From Protopterus annectens (Eukaryota > Chordata > Ceratodontiformes > Protopteridae): a DNA stretch of 64,000 bases. Position 1 is the stretch's first letter. Each line of letters begins with the position of its first letter. The position numbers and the translations under genes are program-made. Where the stretch lies: the NCBI RefSeq assembly GCF_019279795.1, contig NC_056729.1, forward strand, positions 1,863,066,311-1,863,130,310, given 5' to 3'. Shown piece after piece: positions 12,575-23,311 of the stretch. Under the pieces are notes generated by a model. It made no database searches. It was not told where the DNA came from and saw only the letters and a program-made list of their open reading frames with translations.

Positions 12575-12862
12575 TTGTAAAACTTGAAGTTTCAAAACTT
12601 CATAAGGCAGAGACCAGAAGATCGAAGTTCTGAAACTTTGAAAACTAAATAAAATAAATAAATAAATACTTTTTTTTTTACATCTGCTAAATAAATATAC
12701 CAACTCCCAAATCGCACTACAGTGAGGAAAATGGTAAATATACCATTCTACTGTGAACAGCGATCACCATTCATAACGTTTGATGTTTCAAAACTTCAGT
12801 CTTCTGGTCTCGGCCTTTTGAAGTTAAAAGTTTTGAAACTTCGAGCTTCTGAAGGGAATCCA
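12575..12862. repeat. Foldback inverted repeat in the 5' region of E1
   Basis: One arm (about 12580-12650, GAAGTTTCAAAACTTC then AGAGACCAGAAGA) is the imperfect reverse complement of the other (about 12778-12862). The arms are roughly 70-85 bases with ~125 bases between them. GAAGTTTCAAAACTTC is itself nearly palindromic. The structure is kept in E2 at about 37735-38005. Confidence 0.7.
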
Positions 12863-13149
12863 CAGTGGTATGTCAGAAACCCTAAGAGCAGGTAGGAAAA
12901 AAAGGTGAAAGAAAATACTGCCAACAATGGTAACCATGAATACCCTAAAATAATGGGTAAGAAGGAGAAAAACAGAGCAACTAACACTAGAAACATGAAA
13001 ATCTACAAAGGGAAGAAGGGTGAGAGAAAAACTGTGACAGTGAAGACAAAAGGTAATAAAAAATAGTGAATTTCACTCATAAAAAAACTGTATAGAAACA
13101 CACTATAAAGGGGCTTTAAGGGGCATGATCCACATCTGAAGTGAGGAAG

Positions 13150-13302
13150 CAGCAAAAGAGATCTGAGGTAGTACAGGGTTCTGAGGCATTATGGGCTGAG
13201 GGAGGAGCTCGAGAGTTGGACCCAAAAGTCTAACTGAATGCAGTCGAGCTGGATCCAAGAACCCATCAGATGAGGAATGAATGAAAATGACAACATCAGA
13301 CT
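13150..13302. repeat. Left inverted terminal repeat of E1
   Basis: This is the inverted partner of 7032-7240, placed at the gag end. It lacks the outer extension present on the right repeat. Its outer end is inferred from the second half of the internal complementary region. Confidence 0.65.
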
Positions 13303-14239
13303 GTCTTTGTGTACCACTTGGTTTGTTTACTGTACATCATTCATTGGTTGAGCAGGTGAACACACTAGGCACAAATGACGTTCCTGAGGTGAAGATAAAG
13401 TTAGTGTAGAAAATAATATACTGAGACATCTATGCATAAAGATGTTCAAGGAATTAAATGTTTATGGCTTCTCTCACTATACTACTGCTGAAAAATCCTT
13501 ACTTTACAAAGCCATTTTAGTGACTGCAACCTTCAGCCCCACTAAACGTGACTGGCCAGGTTAGAGAGTCTGTCACATTTACAACAGATTTCCAAGTAGG
13601 ATATAATTATGGAAACTTGGGCATCAGGTATCATGACAACACAGGGTTAGCTTTTATATACTTTATAGTAGTTGCTCAAAAAGATAGTAATGTCAACTAT
13701 TTTGCATAAGGAGGAGGAACACAAGCTGCAATTTACATGTTTATTCAAAAACAGCAAAAAACAGTTCAGTTTTTGCAATACAGAAAAAAATGACTTAAAC
13801 TTCTAGAAATTCTAGGAAAGTAAAGCAGACAATTATAAAGACAACAGAACTGAAGTTGACTGAAGCCTGAAAAGAGAGGTAACAAGCCAGAATGTTGTCA
13901 TAAAAGATATTAAAGTTCACATTTACAGAAAGGATAAGACAGAATGACCCACTGCAATGTTGCCTCTTACAGCACCATTCACTGATGGAATTGGCCACGT
14001 TCAGTGCCAACACTAAACCTCTCAACCGTATTATCATATTTCCTAGAACATTCTTTATTTTGGGAGAAAAATAACATAACACCATGAAATCCTGACTGGC
14101 CGCTTTAAATGACGATTGACTTTTTACTTTAATTTAGATTTCCTGTCATATTAGCAGACGTCATCATACATGAGCATACCCAGTGGTGTCATTTAATTGA
14201 CTAACTGTGAAGTCTACGTACACAGCTAGTGAGATGACA
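13303..14239. other. Non-coding spacer with an exon-like minus ORF (13795-14085)
   Basis: A 96-codon minus ORF at 13795-14085 is kept open in unit 2 (43531-43821) with only a few substitutions. On the minus strand a CTCTCTTTTCAG acceptor-like string lies inside it. An AATAAA sits about 60 bases past the stop, in GAATAAACATG near 13737. The translation is rich in Cys, Phe and Val and I do not recognise it. It could be the end of a captured transcript or chance conservation between recent duplicates. Otherwise I see nothing in this stretch. Confidence 0.35.
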
Positions 14240-14475
14240 TACAGCAATGTGCATGCGCATTTACAGCCATATGTGCAAGGCAGGAATACGAGGAAAGTAG
14301 TACAAGTAAGGAACATAATAAAACAATGAGCCACAAAACAATGAATGTGCACGTTTACAGCCATATGTGCAAGGCAGGAATACGAGGAAAGTAGTACAAA
14401 TAAGGAACATAATAAAACAATGAGCCACAAAATAATGAATCCACACATTTACAGCCATATGTGCAAGACAGGATG
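14240..14475. repeat. Minisatellite, unit about 94 bp, about 2.5 copies
   Basis: TTTACAGCCATATGTGCAAG recurs at about 14260, 14354 and 14450, each of the first two followed by GAATACGAGGAAAGTAGTAC and CAATGAGCCACAAAA. The equivalent array in unit 2 (43985-44295) has one more copy. Confidence 0.85.
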
Positions 14476-14479
14476 TGAC

Positions 14480-15130
14480 ACCCTTTATAATAGCTGATAG
14501 TACTGATTGTTGGCAGTCGGTACTATCTTATAGTCTGGGCAGAGTGTTTTATGGGATTTGGGACTTACAACTAGTGGAATTTTGTAACCTCTCGATATTA
14601 TCCCCTGCACCCATTTGTCCAAAGTCATCAATTGCCAGGCAGGTAGGTGCAAGGATAATCTCCCCCCCCGACTGCCTTCAGAGGAAGGCAATTCGGACCC
14701 TATTCAGGGATGCTGATAGGAGGTTCCAGAGAAAGATTATCTGGACCCCTGATTTTGTGGTCCATTTCTGCCTCTAGGATGGCATCTTCCATTGTTTCCC
14801 CTCTGCCCTGGGGGATGTCCTTGCTTCATGAGCCTTGAAAAGGCCCTTTGGATTTTTTAAACCATAGCCACCCACTCTTTTGATGAATAAGGTCTCTGAG
14901 GATTGGATAAACATATGTCTACGACAGATACGGTCTTACCATCTTTCTCACATCTGGCTAGTGTGTCTTTTAACTTAGGGCCAAAAAGGGTGGATCTGTC
15001 AAAAGGAGCATTGACAAATGACAATTTAAATGGTTCTGCAAAGTCACACTTTTGAAACCGAATACCAGAGTTTGTACAGTGTTTTCCAAACTACTGGATA
15101 ATCAGTTTGACTTCCAGATAGTCCGGAAAA
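14480..15130 (-). pseudogene. Truncated DIRS gag-RT remnant (unit 1)
   Basis: On the minus strand a segment near 14485-14690 reads KWVQGIISRGYKIPLV. This resembles EWLLEIISRGYHIPLL at the start of the RT of element D. Upstream, about 14830-15050, lie matches to the D gag block containing FDGS-LFG-KVKDTL. Recombinase and terminal repeats are missing and the frame is broken. The same remnant occurs in unit 2 at 44300-44945, so it predates the duplication. It belongs to a different copy from E1. Confidence 0.7.
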
Positions 15131-16885
15131 ACTGACTGAAAGACAGCAGTATATGCACGTAAAATCAATGCAGTGACAGGAGGTTTAGGAAGAAAGAGGC
15201 CTGTGTGATGTAATGTTTTACAGACAAGCACTGCATTGTGGGATACCTAGAGGCAAACTAAACAAATCAGAATTACTTCAAGATGCCAGACTCCCATGTG
15301 GTCAAACTCATAAATTATGTATAAAGATATTTAAAAACCTGTCAATAGTCCCAGAGTGGTGTTAAAATGTAGGAAACACTAAACCATGTTGAAATAAACA
15401 TGTTTTTTTGAGTCTGTGGGTGCGGATCTCCTTTAACCCTATCAAGACTCTGCTCATATTGGAAATACTGAACATTGTGCGTAGTGACATTATAGTCTTT
15501 CTAAAAAGACTCATAGTATAGACAGCTGTTTTTAAATTAAAAATCCTCGATATTTTTCCCACCTATCTCTACTTCACCCTCCCTCCCCCATTCAAGAACA
15601 CTCTGCTTTAGATGAGCAAACGAATCTTTTATAAATACAGACTAAAAGTACAAACTGTTTAAACTTACTGATTGTTTCTGGAAAATGCATATCCATGTCC
15701 AAGGTCCATCCCACTCCATTTGCCCTAGCTACACTCAGGTTCAATCTGCTCCCCTACCCCCTATTCCCACTCACCCCCACTACATCTAAACTTATACCAC
15801 ACAGCCACACCCAAAACCAACTACACACCAATCACTTCCCTCCTCCATCATCTTAACACCTGACCACTCTTAACAAATCACAATTCTAATAATCCCCTCC
15901 CCAAATCAAAAATATTAACCCAGTCTCAGCTTACTTGACTACAAACCACATGTATAGTCATCTCTACAGCTATAATCTGAGCTGATTAATCTTGTTTAAC
16001 TATCTAAAACATTTTTATAACCAAAATTAAAGTTACCTCCACATACACAGCATATAAATTGAGCAACTGTGTCTAACCCAATTTAACTGTATATAGTGAT
16101 CAAATTTTACAGAACCCTATGACAGACTACAAACAACTTCTCACCATTACCACTAAGCCATCTGAGCTAAATAATCAGCCCTTACCAGTCTCTAACCCAG
16201 GACCCTGCACGCCATAGCCACAGCAATTTATATAATAAACCGAATTAAAATAAACCTCAGAACATCTCCATCACCCCAGCTCCTATTCATCCACTAAATC
16301 AGCATCCCAGAATCCACATTATCCAAAACTTCACAAAGCAACCCCACTCAAATTAACTATCCTCTCCCTCAAAAATATTCAGTTACTCAAACACTACTAA
16401 ATTGTACAACCGCTAACTAACATACCCTTACAACAAAATCAATAGAAATAAACAATTACCACCACCACTTTCTCTACACTAATAACAATATGCTCCTGCT
16501 TTAAATCACATCTCTCACTATACTATCAATCGCCCATCTTATATCATATCATATTAACCTATGAGAACCTAGGCCCTAGCCCCTACATCCTATTATTCTC
16601 AAAATCACCAGGTAAATAGGATTCTCATCTCACCATCACAATTTACATCAACTCCCATCCAGTTTGCTCCTTTCATACTACAACTTCACAATCAGCCCCT
16701 CAAAACCTCCCTAAGTTATAACAAATATGTAGCAAAAATTATGAAAACTATAATTTCTATTACATCTAAACTAGATCTTAGCAGAGACATTCATCCTAAT
16801 TCCAGTCAATCAAGCACACCAATCTATCTACACACCCAAACTTCCAGCACTCCCATACTTTATTACACCTTCCCAGGAAGGCAGC
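15131..16885. other. Unassigned sequence, conserved between units; A/C-rich from 15700
   Basis: 15131-15600 is conserved in unit 2 (about 44946-45420) and may be a further mobile-element remnant that I cannot classify. 15690-16880 is strikingly poor in G on the plus strand and leads directly into the LINE endonuclease remnant, so it may be the decayed 5' part of that LINE. The site of LINE G in unit 2 is intact here at about 15990. Confidence 0.4.
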
Positions 16886-17775
16886 CGAACTACTACTATT
16901 AAATATAAATATTAGAAGCATTACTAACAAAATCCATGATCTACAGGTCAACCTCTCTCAATACTCACCAGATAGTGTAATTCTATCTGAAATTTGGCTA
17001 AAACCTGACCATAGTAACAATGAAATACTATCTCCAGGTGACATCACCATATGGAAAGACAGAACAGCAAAAAGAGGAGGTAGTATAACAATTTTATATA
17101 AAAAACACCAATTTGCATAACACTAAAGTAATATTTACAAAGCGATATCTCATCCCCCCCAAAAAAATGTCTACCTTAGAAAACTTACTAAACTGGACCT
17201 CCAATTCACTACCTCAAGAAACTATCATCATGGGTGATTTTAACATTGATTGGCTCACCTGTATCTCAATAAACCCCACTGTTAACATTAATCTCCACAG
17301 ATTTACTCAAATCATCCAATCTCCTACAAGGATAGATAAATCATCTAAAAGATAGTCAATTCTTGACTGGATTTTAACTAATACACCAGACCACACCTCA
17401 CATGGCAGCTGCCTACCAGACAGCCTGAGTGACAACCTTCCTACCTTTCTACTAAGGCAAAAAATTAATTATAGGACACACCATATCTACCAACTAATAA
17501 CAAAAGTAACTTTACTCCAAGTAACTTCACATCTTCCTTAAAATGCTTTAATTATATACCACACTAGTTACTTGACCTAGATGCAGCTAACTGCTTCAGC
17601 ACTACCTTTTTATGTATCTTAAATTCACATGCTCCTCTAAGAACAATAAGAACCAAATCTATTTCTGTTTCTTGGTTTACTAAAGAAACAAGGCCATTAA
17701 AACCAGAGATAAAGCCTGGGACCAAAAGCATAAAGATAGAGTCCAAACTTCAAAACAAGTCTACCTGGAGCTCAG
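16886..17775 (+). pseudogene. LINE ORF2 endonuclease remnant (unit 1)
   Basis: Translated fragments show an N-terminal NINIRSITNKIHDLQ, then VILSEIWLKPDH, RGGSITILYKK and IIMGDFNIDW. These are the ordered blocks of an apurinic-type endonuclease from CR1/L2-like LINEs, with GDFN carrying a catalytic Asp. Stops interrupt the frame, for example near 17119 and 17355. The remnant ends where the satellite begins, and no RT domain follows. It is also present at 49680-50575. Confidence 0.75.
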
Positions 17776-17779
17776 AAAC

Positions 17780-18985
17780 AAATGAATGTAACTAATCTAA
17801 GATACAGTAGTTACTTTTATGTAACAGAGTACAATGCCACAGATAGTGATTAATGGTGATCAGTGTTAAGTACTCTTAGATTTATGTGATGGAACAAAAT
17901 GCCACAGATGGTGATCGATGTAACTACACTTACATATAGTGGTTACATTTATGTAACAGCAGTATGCTACAGATGGTCATCACTAATATGAGAGACTATG
18001 TAACACAGCAGTATGCCACAGATGGGGATCAAAGCAACTAATCTTGGATACAGTGGTTACATTTATGTAACACAGCAGCATGCCACAGACTGTCATCAAC
18101 ATAACTAATCTTTGATACAGTGGCTATTATGTAACACAGCAGGATGCCAGTGATAATGAGCAATGTAACTAATCTAAGATACAGTGGCTATTATGTAACA
18201 CAGCAGGATGCCAGAGATAATGAGCAATGTAACTAATCTAAGATACAGTGGCTATTATGCAACACAGCAGGATGCCAGATATAATGAGCAATGTAACTAA
18301 TCTAAGATACAGTGGCTATTATGTAACACAGCAGGATGCCAGAGATAATGAGCAATGTAACTAATCTAAGATACAGTGGATATTATGTAACACAGCAGGA
18401 TGCCAGAGATAATGAGCAATGTAACTAATCTAAGATACAGTAGTTACTTTATGTAACAGACTACAATGCCACAGATGGTGATTAATGATGATCAGTGTTA
18501 ATTAGTGTTAGATTTATGTGACAGAACAACATGCCACAGATGGTGATCGATGTAACTACACTTACATATAGTGGTTACATTTATGTAACAGCAGTATGCT
18601 AAAGATGGTCATCAATGTAACTAATGTGAGAGACTATGTAACAAAGCAGCAAGCCACAGATGGTGTTCAAAGTAACTAATCTTGGATACAGTGGTTACAT
18701 TTATGGAACATGCTACAGATGATGATCAATAATGTTATTTGCAATTATTACATTTGTATTTCAGAGTAACATACCACAGACAGTGATCAATCTAATTAAT
18801 CTTCGATACAGTGGTTCCATTTATGTAAGAGTAACATGTCATAGATGGGAATGAATGTAATTAATCTTAGATATAGTGGTTGCATTTATGTATCAGAGTA
18901 ACATACCACAGAAGGTCATAAATGTAACTAATCTTAGACACAGTGGTTACATTTATGTAACAGAGTAACAAGCCACAGATGACCA
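17780..18985. repeat. Satellite block, unit about 67 bp (repeat unit 2)
   Basis: This is the same satellite as at 4375-5390. Most copies contain the TTACATTTATGTAAC inverted repeat and CACAGATGGTGATC. The block starts at the broken end of the LINE remnant (CAGAAACAAATGAATGTAAC), exactly as in the block at 50585. Confidence 0.9.
18123..18442. repeat. Local 64-bp satellite amplification
   Basis: GCTATTATGTAACACAGCAG or a one-base variant begins at 18123, 18187, 18251, 18315 and 18379, an exact 64-base period. Copies differ by one or two bases. The corresponding part of unit 3 (near 50935) has a single copy, so this is a recent expansion. Confidence 0.9.
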
Positions 18986-20218
18986 AAGAAGTTTCAATAT
19001 GATGAGCCCATTTATTCATTTTGTTTGTTAAACAGGCAGGTGGTTCAGTGCCAGATCTTTTTCAGCAACACCCTGGACTACAAGGCTAAGAATAACAGAT
19101 CAACAGCAATATATTAAGAAGAATTCAAAGTCAGTATCAACAGGTGACTGCTGTAGTAAAGTAGTAATAGTATATGAGCATGCAGTACAGACAAAAGTAT
19201 CTGAACATTATACAATATATGTAATAGAAAATGTAGTAATGTGTGTACAAAGATGTAATAGAAAATGTAGTAACATACATATAATAAGAAAAATTCAAAC
19301 ATTATTTACAAACTGATATACTAATAACCATCTTTAAAACAGTAGGAAGAGTTAAAGAATCAGGCTTAATTGTTCTGTGGAATGCATTAGCACTGTATGC
19401 ATTTAATATGTATTACAATTATATTAATCTCACATACCTTTCAACTGTACAGATTTTCGCAGAATGTCCAGATTTTTGCCTAATATTTTTGGTCCATTTT
19501 TCATAAAATTGTGATTTTTTTTCGGCAAATTAGTGTAAAATCATTAAAGAGTGAATGAAGTTAGAAAATAATGACAGACATTCGAGTTTCAGACTTCATA
19601 CCCTCCAGAAAATGGATGCTAATGCAAAGCCTGTTATTCTATCAACTTTCTAAGTTTGTAAGAGCAATATTCACAAACTGTCCCTATTTTTGGGCTTTTG
19701 TCACCCTTTTCTTTACGGCTTTGCACAGATTTCTTGCTCTAAGAGTTTGAGAGGTATGATTAATGTACATAGCTTAGTAACTACCTATGAACAGCTACAT
19801 TAATATTTATACAATATGTAAGAAAATACATTTGTACAAATGCACCAGTACAATTTTAAACTAAGTCACAAGGTAAGGGGAAATGCACATTTGAATGCTA
19901 TGACATTTCCTGGTTTCTGCATATTGACACTCAGAATATGCTCGCCTGACTATACCAGAGCTGCTCAAATCTACAGATATTCACCAATTACTGGCTGTGG
20001 AATGAAAGAAATAAAACCAGTTACTTGTAATTCTGACAGAATAATCTGAAGAGTTTAAATATACTCCTGTGCAGTGTGAAGTTCTCTCTCGTGTAATTGT
20101 TTTCAATTTTAAAACTTCCCAAATGATTCTCCAGTATAACATACATGCACATAATGATAAATAATTCATAGTGTCCTAGCAGTGGTACTGTAAATGGAAG
20201 AAAAACAAAGGCACTTAC
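18986..20218. other. AT-rich non-coding, probable intron (unit 2)
   Basis: It is collinear with 5391-6619 and has no convincing ORF. It lies downstream of the LRR exon on the minus strand, with the GTAAGT donor at 20213-20218. Confidence 0.6.
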
Positions 20219-20305
20219 TTTAACTGCTCTAAGTTATTGTTTGGACTCTTTAGGGCATCGGACAGATGTTTTGCCCCTTCACTTCCAATTTTATTCCCTG
20301 ACAGG
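20219..20305 (-). CDS. Internal LRR exon of an NLR-type gene (unit 2)
   Basis: On the minus strand the exon is bounded by TTTCTGCACAG and GTAAGT and is 87 bases long. It encodes one leucine-rich repeat that starts LSGNKIGSEGAKHL and ends NNNLEQL. It begins after two bases of a codon and ends with AA, so copies join in frame and rebuild the LxxLxLxxN consensus across the junction. Such single-repeat, same-phase exons are typical of NLR (NACHT-LRR) receptor genes, where LRRs sense ligands or regulate oligomerisation in the cytosol. No NACHT domain lies in this window. About 285 bases of intron separate the acceptor from E2. Confidence 0.8.
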
Positions 20306-20828
20306 CTGTGCAGAAATACAAAAAGACAGAGTTATTCCCAGCATTGTGAACACCACATCAGTCATTTGTTAAGTGCACATGGTGTTTCAGATTTATAGCA
20401 TTGCCACTGAAGAAAAGATAAACACTGGCATCTTTTGTTTTACAAAAAACAGTTGCCATCCTGACTACCAGTTTCTGGTTATTGTGCCTTGTGGTACAGA
20501 CAGTGACAAGGAACTGCTTAAACCTTAACACAGCATAGCCTGTTACCATGAAAACAATGTTCTAATATGACAGTGAGCATACGCTACAGTGTTATGTGCT
20601 CACCATAACTATTCATCTGTGTTGTCCACTATCATTCATTTTCAACTGATGGGTCTAGGATCCAGCTCAGCCGCATTCACTTAGACTTTCACATCAAACT
20701 CTCAAGGTCCCTCCTCTACCCATAATTCACTCCTCTCTTTACCCATAACTCCTCAGAACCCTGTAGGACCTCAGATCAAGTTTGCTGCCCAAATGTAGAA
20801 AGACTAACCACAGCCAATATGGAATGAA

Positions 20829-20939
20829 AGTCAATAGGACAGATAGGGGCTCAAACATGGAATGGTGGTTCTTTATTCACTAAAGTCAATAGGACAGACA
20901 GAGGCTCAGACATGGAATGGTGGCTCTTTATTCACCATC
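20829..20939. repeat. Tandem duplication of about 55 bp in E2
   Basis: AAAGTCAATAGGACAGA followed by GGCTCAAACATGGAATGGTG and TTTATTCAC is repeated immediately with a few substitutions. E1 (about 7280-7340) and E3 (about 52918-52975) have one copy. Confidence 0.85.
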
Positions 20940-20983
20940 AGGTCACCCCCAGAGGTAAAGGGAAGGGGGAAGGAGAACAGGAA

Positions 20984-21190
20984 AGTACAGTTGTGTACAC
21001 TTACCATAAATGTAGATATTCGAGTGTCTTCACTGTTGCAGTCATGACTGTAGGGTTCTCCCTTGCCGGCAGGCAGTCCTCGTTCGGCCAGAATCCCAAA
21101 GTCTGGGTCCGGCATCGGCTGCTCCGCCATGCTCCCTGACGTCAGAGCGCCAGGAGTACAAAGCTGACAGCCGAAGCCATGTTCTCCAGA
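20984..21190. repeat. Right inverted terminal repeat of B (outer part)
   Basis: It starts AGTACAGTTGTGTACACTTA and is the inverted counterpart of 31925-32103, sharing for example TTGCCGGCAGGCAGTCCTCG. It breaks off after GTTCTCCAG where element A begins. The continuation, TTTTTCTTGCC, resumes at 26771. Confidence 0.85.
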
Positions 21191-21372
21191 TGTCCTTCAA
21201 GGATGCATCTGCAGTCATAACATATGGGTTGTCCTGCCTCAGGCAGCCCTTCGGTCGGCCGGATTCCAAAGTCTGGGTCTGGCCTCGGCTGATGTCGCAC
21301 TTTCCCCGACATCAGAGCGTCTGGGTACAAAAGCATCAGCCGACGCCATTTTCCTCAGTCTTTCTTGCCGCG
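21191..21372. repeat. Left inverted terminal repeat of A
   Basis: Starting TGTCCTTCAAGGATGCATCT, it is the inverted match of 26555-26735, including CATAACATATGGGTTGTCCT and GCCTCGGCTGATGTCGCAC. The right repeat carries an additional ~40-base outer extension. Confidence 0.9.
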
Positions 21373-21496
21373 CGGTGCCCGAAGCAGAAGCAGAAGCTGT
21401 TCGCAAGTGCCGGTCGGTCAGATCCAGTGATTTCAGCTACCGAAGACTTCGAAAAAAGCTAAGTACCCCGTTGGGGACTCTTTCTTGCCTCAGCCG

Positions 21497-23311
21497 ATGT
21501 CAGACAAAGTAAATAATTGTTTAACTTGTGGGAAACAAATACCTCATAAGGATTTCCATTCTTACTGCCTTCCTTGCTTAGGCCCAGACCATGACGTATC
21601 GGCCTGTTTAGCCTGTGCCTCCTTCAACCGACGAACTCTTAGACGTCGGTCGGAGTTCGCAGAGGAATTTTTTGGAGCCGCTTTTGCTTATAAAATGCCA
21701 TCGGAGACTCCGACTTCACATATGGCCAAAAAACGCAAGGAAAAGGACCGACACTCGCGGCCCGCGGTTTCCGCTGAAACCACGGCTAGGCCTACCGCGA
21801 GTGTCTCGGTTTCGGCCGAAACCAAGTCCTCGGTTATTCCTTCTTCCGAAACCATGCTCCCGACCACCGAGGCCCGAGAGGCCCCGGCTGAGTCGGCTTC
21901 TGAACTACCTACCGAAGCTAGTGTTCAGGAATTGTCCGACACCTTACCTTTGGACATTTCTACCCCTGCACGTGGGGCAGCTAGGCCCCCAGCTTCTATG
22001 TCCATTAAGGCCTTTTCTAGGGCTAAAGCTACCAAACTCTCTAAAGCTTTGCCTGCCAGATCTGCTCCCCAGAGGCCTACCTCAACTGCACAGATCCTCA
22101 GCCTTGCTGAGGACCTTATCTCCTTAATTAGGGGTTCACAACCTCACCCGGACAGGGCCTCTCAACCTCCTCCAGACAAAAGGCCCAGGACTGACCCCTC
22201 TGACCCACATTCCTCAGATGATTCCACGGATGGATCTGAGTTGTCAGACCACCAGGAAGGGCCTTACTTGCCTTATGAGGATTCAGATGCAGAGGAATCT
22301 ATCCCCTCGGCCTCCCCTCCTGAAGAGTTTTCCTTTGGGGAGACTTTACACTCCATGAGAGAGCACTTTCAATGGCAAGGTCAGGATTTCTCTGATTCTA
22401 GAAAAAGATTAAGGACCTTTTTGCATTTGCCTCAACATAGGCCCTTAGCTATACCTCCTGTTCTAAATGTAATTGATGATGTGTACAATGATGTTTGTAC
22501 AGCCCCTGATACTCTTCCTCTGGCCCCTGCCAAGCCTGACAGATATTACAGGGTCCCGGATTCTCATTTCCATCTGTATAAAGCCCATTCTGCAGACCCA
22601 GAAACTATTTCTCAGGGCCCTAAAGGGGTTGCAGCTACTGCCAAAAATCCTCTACCCTCTGAAAGAGAGTCTAGAGCTTTAGAGAGATGGGGAAAGAAGG
22701 TGTATACATCTGCAACTCTTTCTGTCAGGGCATTAAACTGTCAATTCCATATGATACAGTACCAAGAGTATTTGTTAGATGAACTGAATAAGAAACTTTC
22801 TTCTCCTGAACCCCTAGACCGTAAATCCCTTCAGGATTTGGTACATAACTCTCAGCAGGTTAGTAATCATTTCTTAAAATGTGGCTATGATGCACTGGAG
22901 GCTTCATTTAGATCAGCTATGACTGGGGCAGTTATTCGTAGGCATGCCTGGCTGAAGGAGCAATCTTTGCCAGACCATGTCAAAACTAAACTCCTCAATG
23001 CTCCAATGGAGAAACAAAATTTATTTGGCTCCCCTGCTCAGGAGATTCTAAAAAAGGTTGAAGAAAAAGCTAAATCTGTGCAAACAGTTAAAGATTTCCT
23101 GCAAGTTCAACCACTGAGATTCAGTAGAAACTGGCCCACAAAGAATTGGTCCTTTCCAGTCTCGGACAGAGCCCAGAGAGGCAGGAACAGGCACTCTAGA
23201 GGCAGAGGTCAATCAAAGGGCTCCTACAGAGGCCGTCAGTGGCAGCCTGCCAACCAGAGGAGTAGTGCAACAGCTACAGCGACAACCACTACTACAGGAC
23301 AGACTCAATGA
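21497..23311 (+). CDS. DIRS gag-like ORF1 of element A (intact)
   Basis: The 604-codon ORF is taken from the ATG at 21497 (MSDKVNNC), because element B has MSEKVNNC at the same place; an in-frame ATG lies 12 bases upstream. The N-terminus holds a Cys/His cluster (CLTCGKQIPH, then H, CLGPDH and CLAC) that probably binds nucleic acid. The middle is Pro/Ser/Thr-rich with an acidic stretch (YEDSDAEESIPS). A conserved block follows (MREHFQWQGQDF to HAWLKEQSLPDH), and the C-terminus is Arg/Gly-rich (RGRNRHSRGRG), suggesting RNA binding. It ends with TGA directly before a frame that stays open to 26257. By analogy with the family it should form the particle that packages element RNA. Confidence 0.88.
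   Translation: MSDKVNNCLTCGKQIPHKDFHSYCLPCLGPDHDVSACLACASFNRRTLRRRSEFAEEFFGAAFAYKMPSETPTSHMAKKRKEKDRHSRPAVSAETTARPTASVSVSAETKSSVIPSSETMLPTTEAREAPAESASELPTEASVQELSDTLPLDISTPARGAARPPASMSIKAFSRAKATKLSKALPARSAPQRPTSTAQILSLAEDLISLIRGSQPHPDRASQPPPDKRPRTDPSDPHSSDDSTDGSELSDHQEGPYLPYEDSDAEESIPSASPPEEFSFGETLHSMREHFQWQGQDFSDSRKRLRTFLHLPQHRPLAIPPVLNVIDDVYNDVCTAPDTLPLAPAKPDRYYRVPDSHFHLYKAHSADPETISQGPKGVAATAKNPLPSERESRALERWGKKVYTSATLSVRALNCQFHMIQYQEYLLDELNKKLSSPEPLDRKSLQDLVHNSQQVSNHFLKCGYDALEASFRSAMTGAVIRRHAWLKEQSLPDHVKTKLLNAPMEKQNLFGSPAQEILKKVEEKAKSVQTVKDFLQVQPLRFSRNWPTKNWSFPVSDRAQRGRNRHSRGRGQSKGSYRGRQWQPANQRSSATATATTTTTGQTQ

Larger units (their letters stand above)
7032..13302 (-). mobile_element. Old DIRS1-like retrotransposon E1
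   Basis: The element is about 6.3 kb, on the minus strand. Inverted terminal repeats lie at 7032-7240 and about 13150-13302, with an internal complementary region at 7380-7475. In element orientation the order is gag, RT/RNase H, tyrosine recombinase. All frames are broken. The same element sits at the same place in units 2 (E2) and 3 (E3), so it inserted before the ~13-kb unit was duplicated. E1 lacks the later insertions found in E2 and E3 and shows the empty sites. Confidence 0.85.

Noticed and set aside
13795-14085. Host membrane-protein gene
   Set aside because: The hydrophobic ORF is short, unrecognised and lies in AT-rich DNA. I keep it only as a low-confidence exon-like observation.
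14164-14458. Overlapping minus ORFs in the minisatellite (14164-14448 and 14261-14458)
   Set aside because: They are produced by the 94-bp repeat having a length that leaves frames open. The protein is repetitive without a start context or homologue.
15690-16880. A/C-rich block as an RNA gene or coding region
   Set aside because: No stable frame, tRNA-like fold or conserved signal was seen. It more likely belongs to the decayed LINE leader.
21615-22127. 170-codon plus-strand ORF inside gag of A
   Set aside because: It is a shadow frame of gag, rich in Pro, Leu and Arg, with no independent support.
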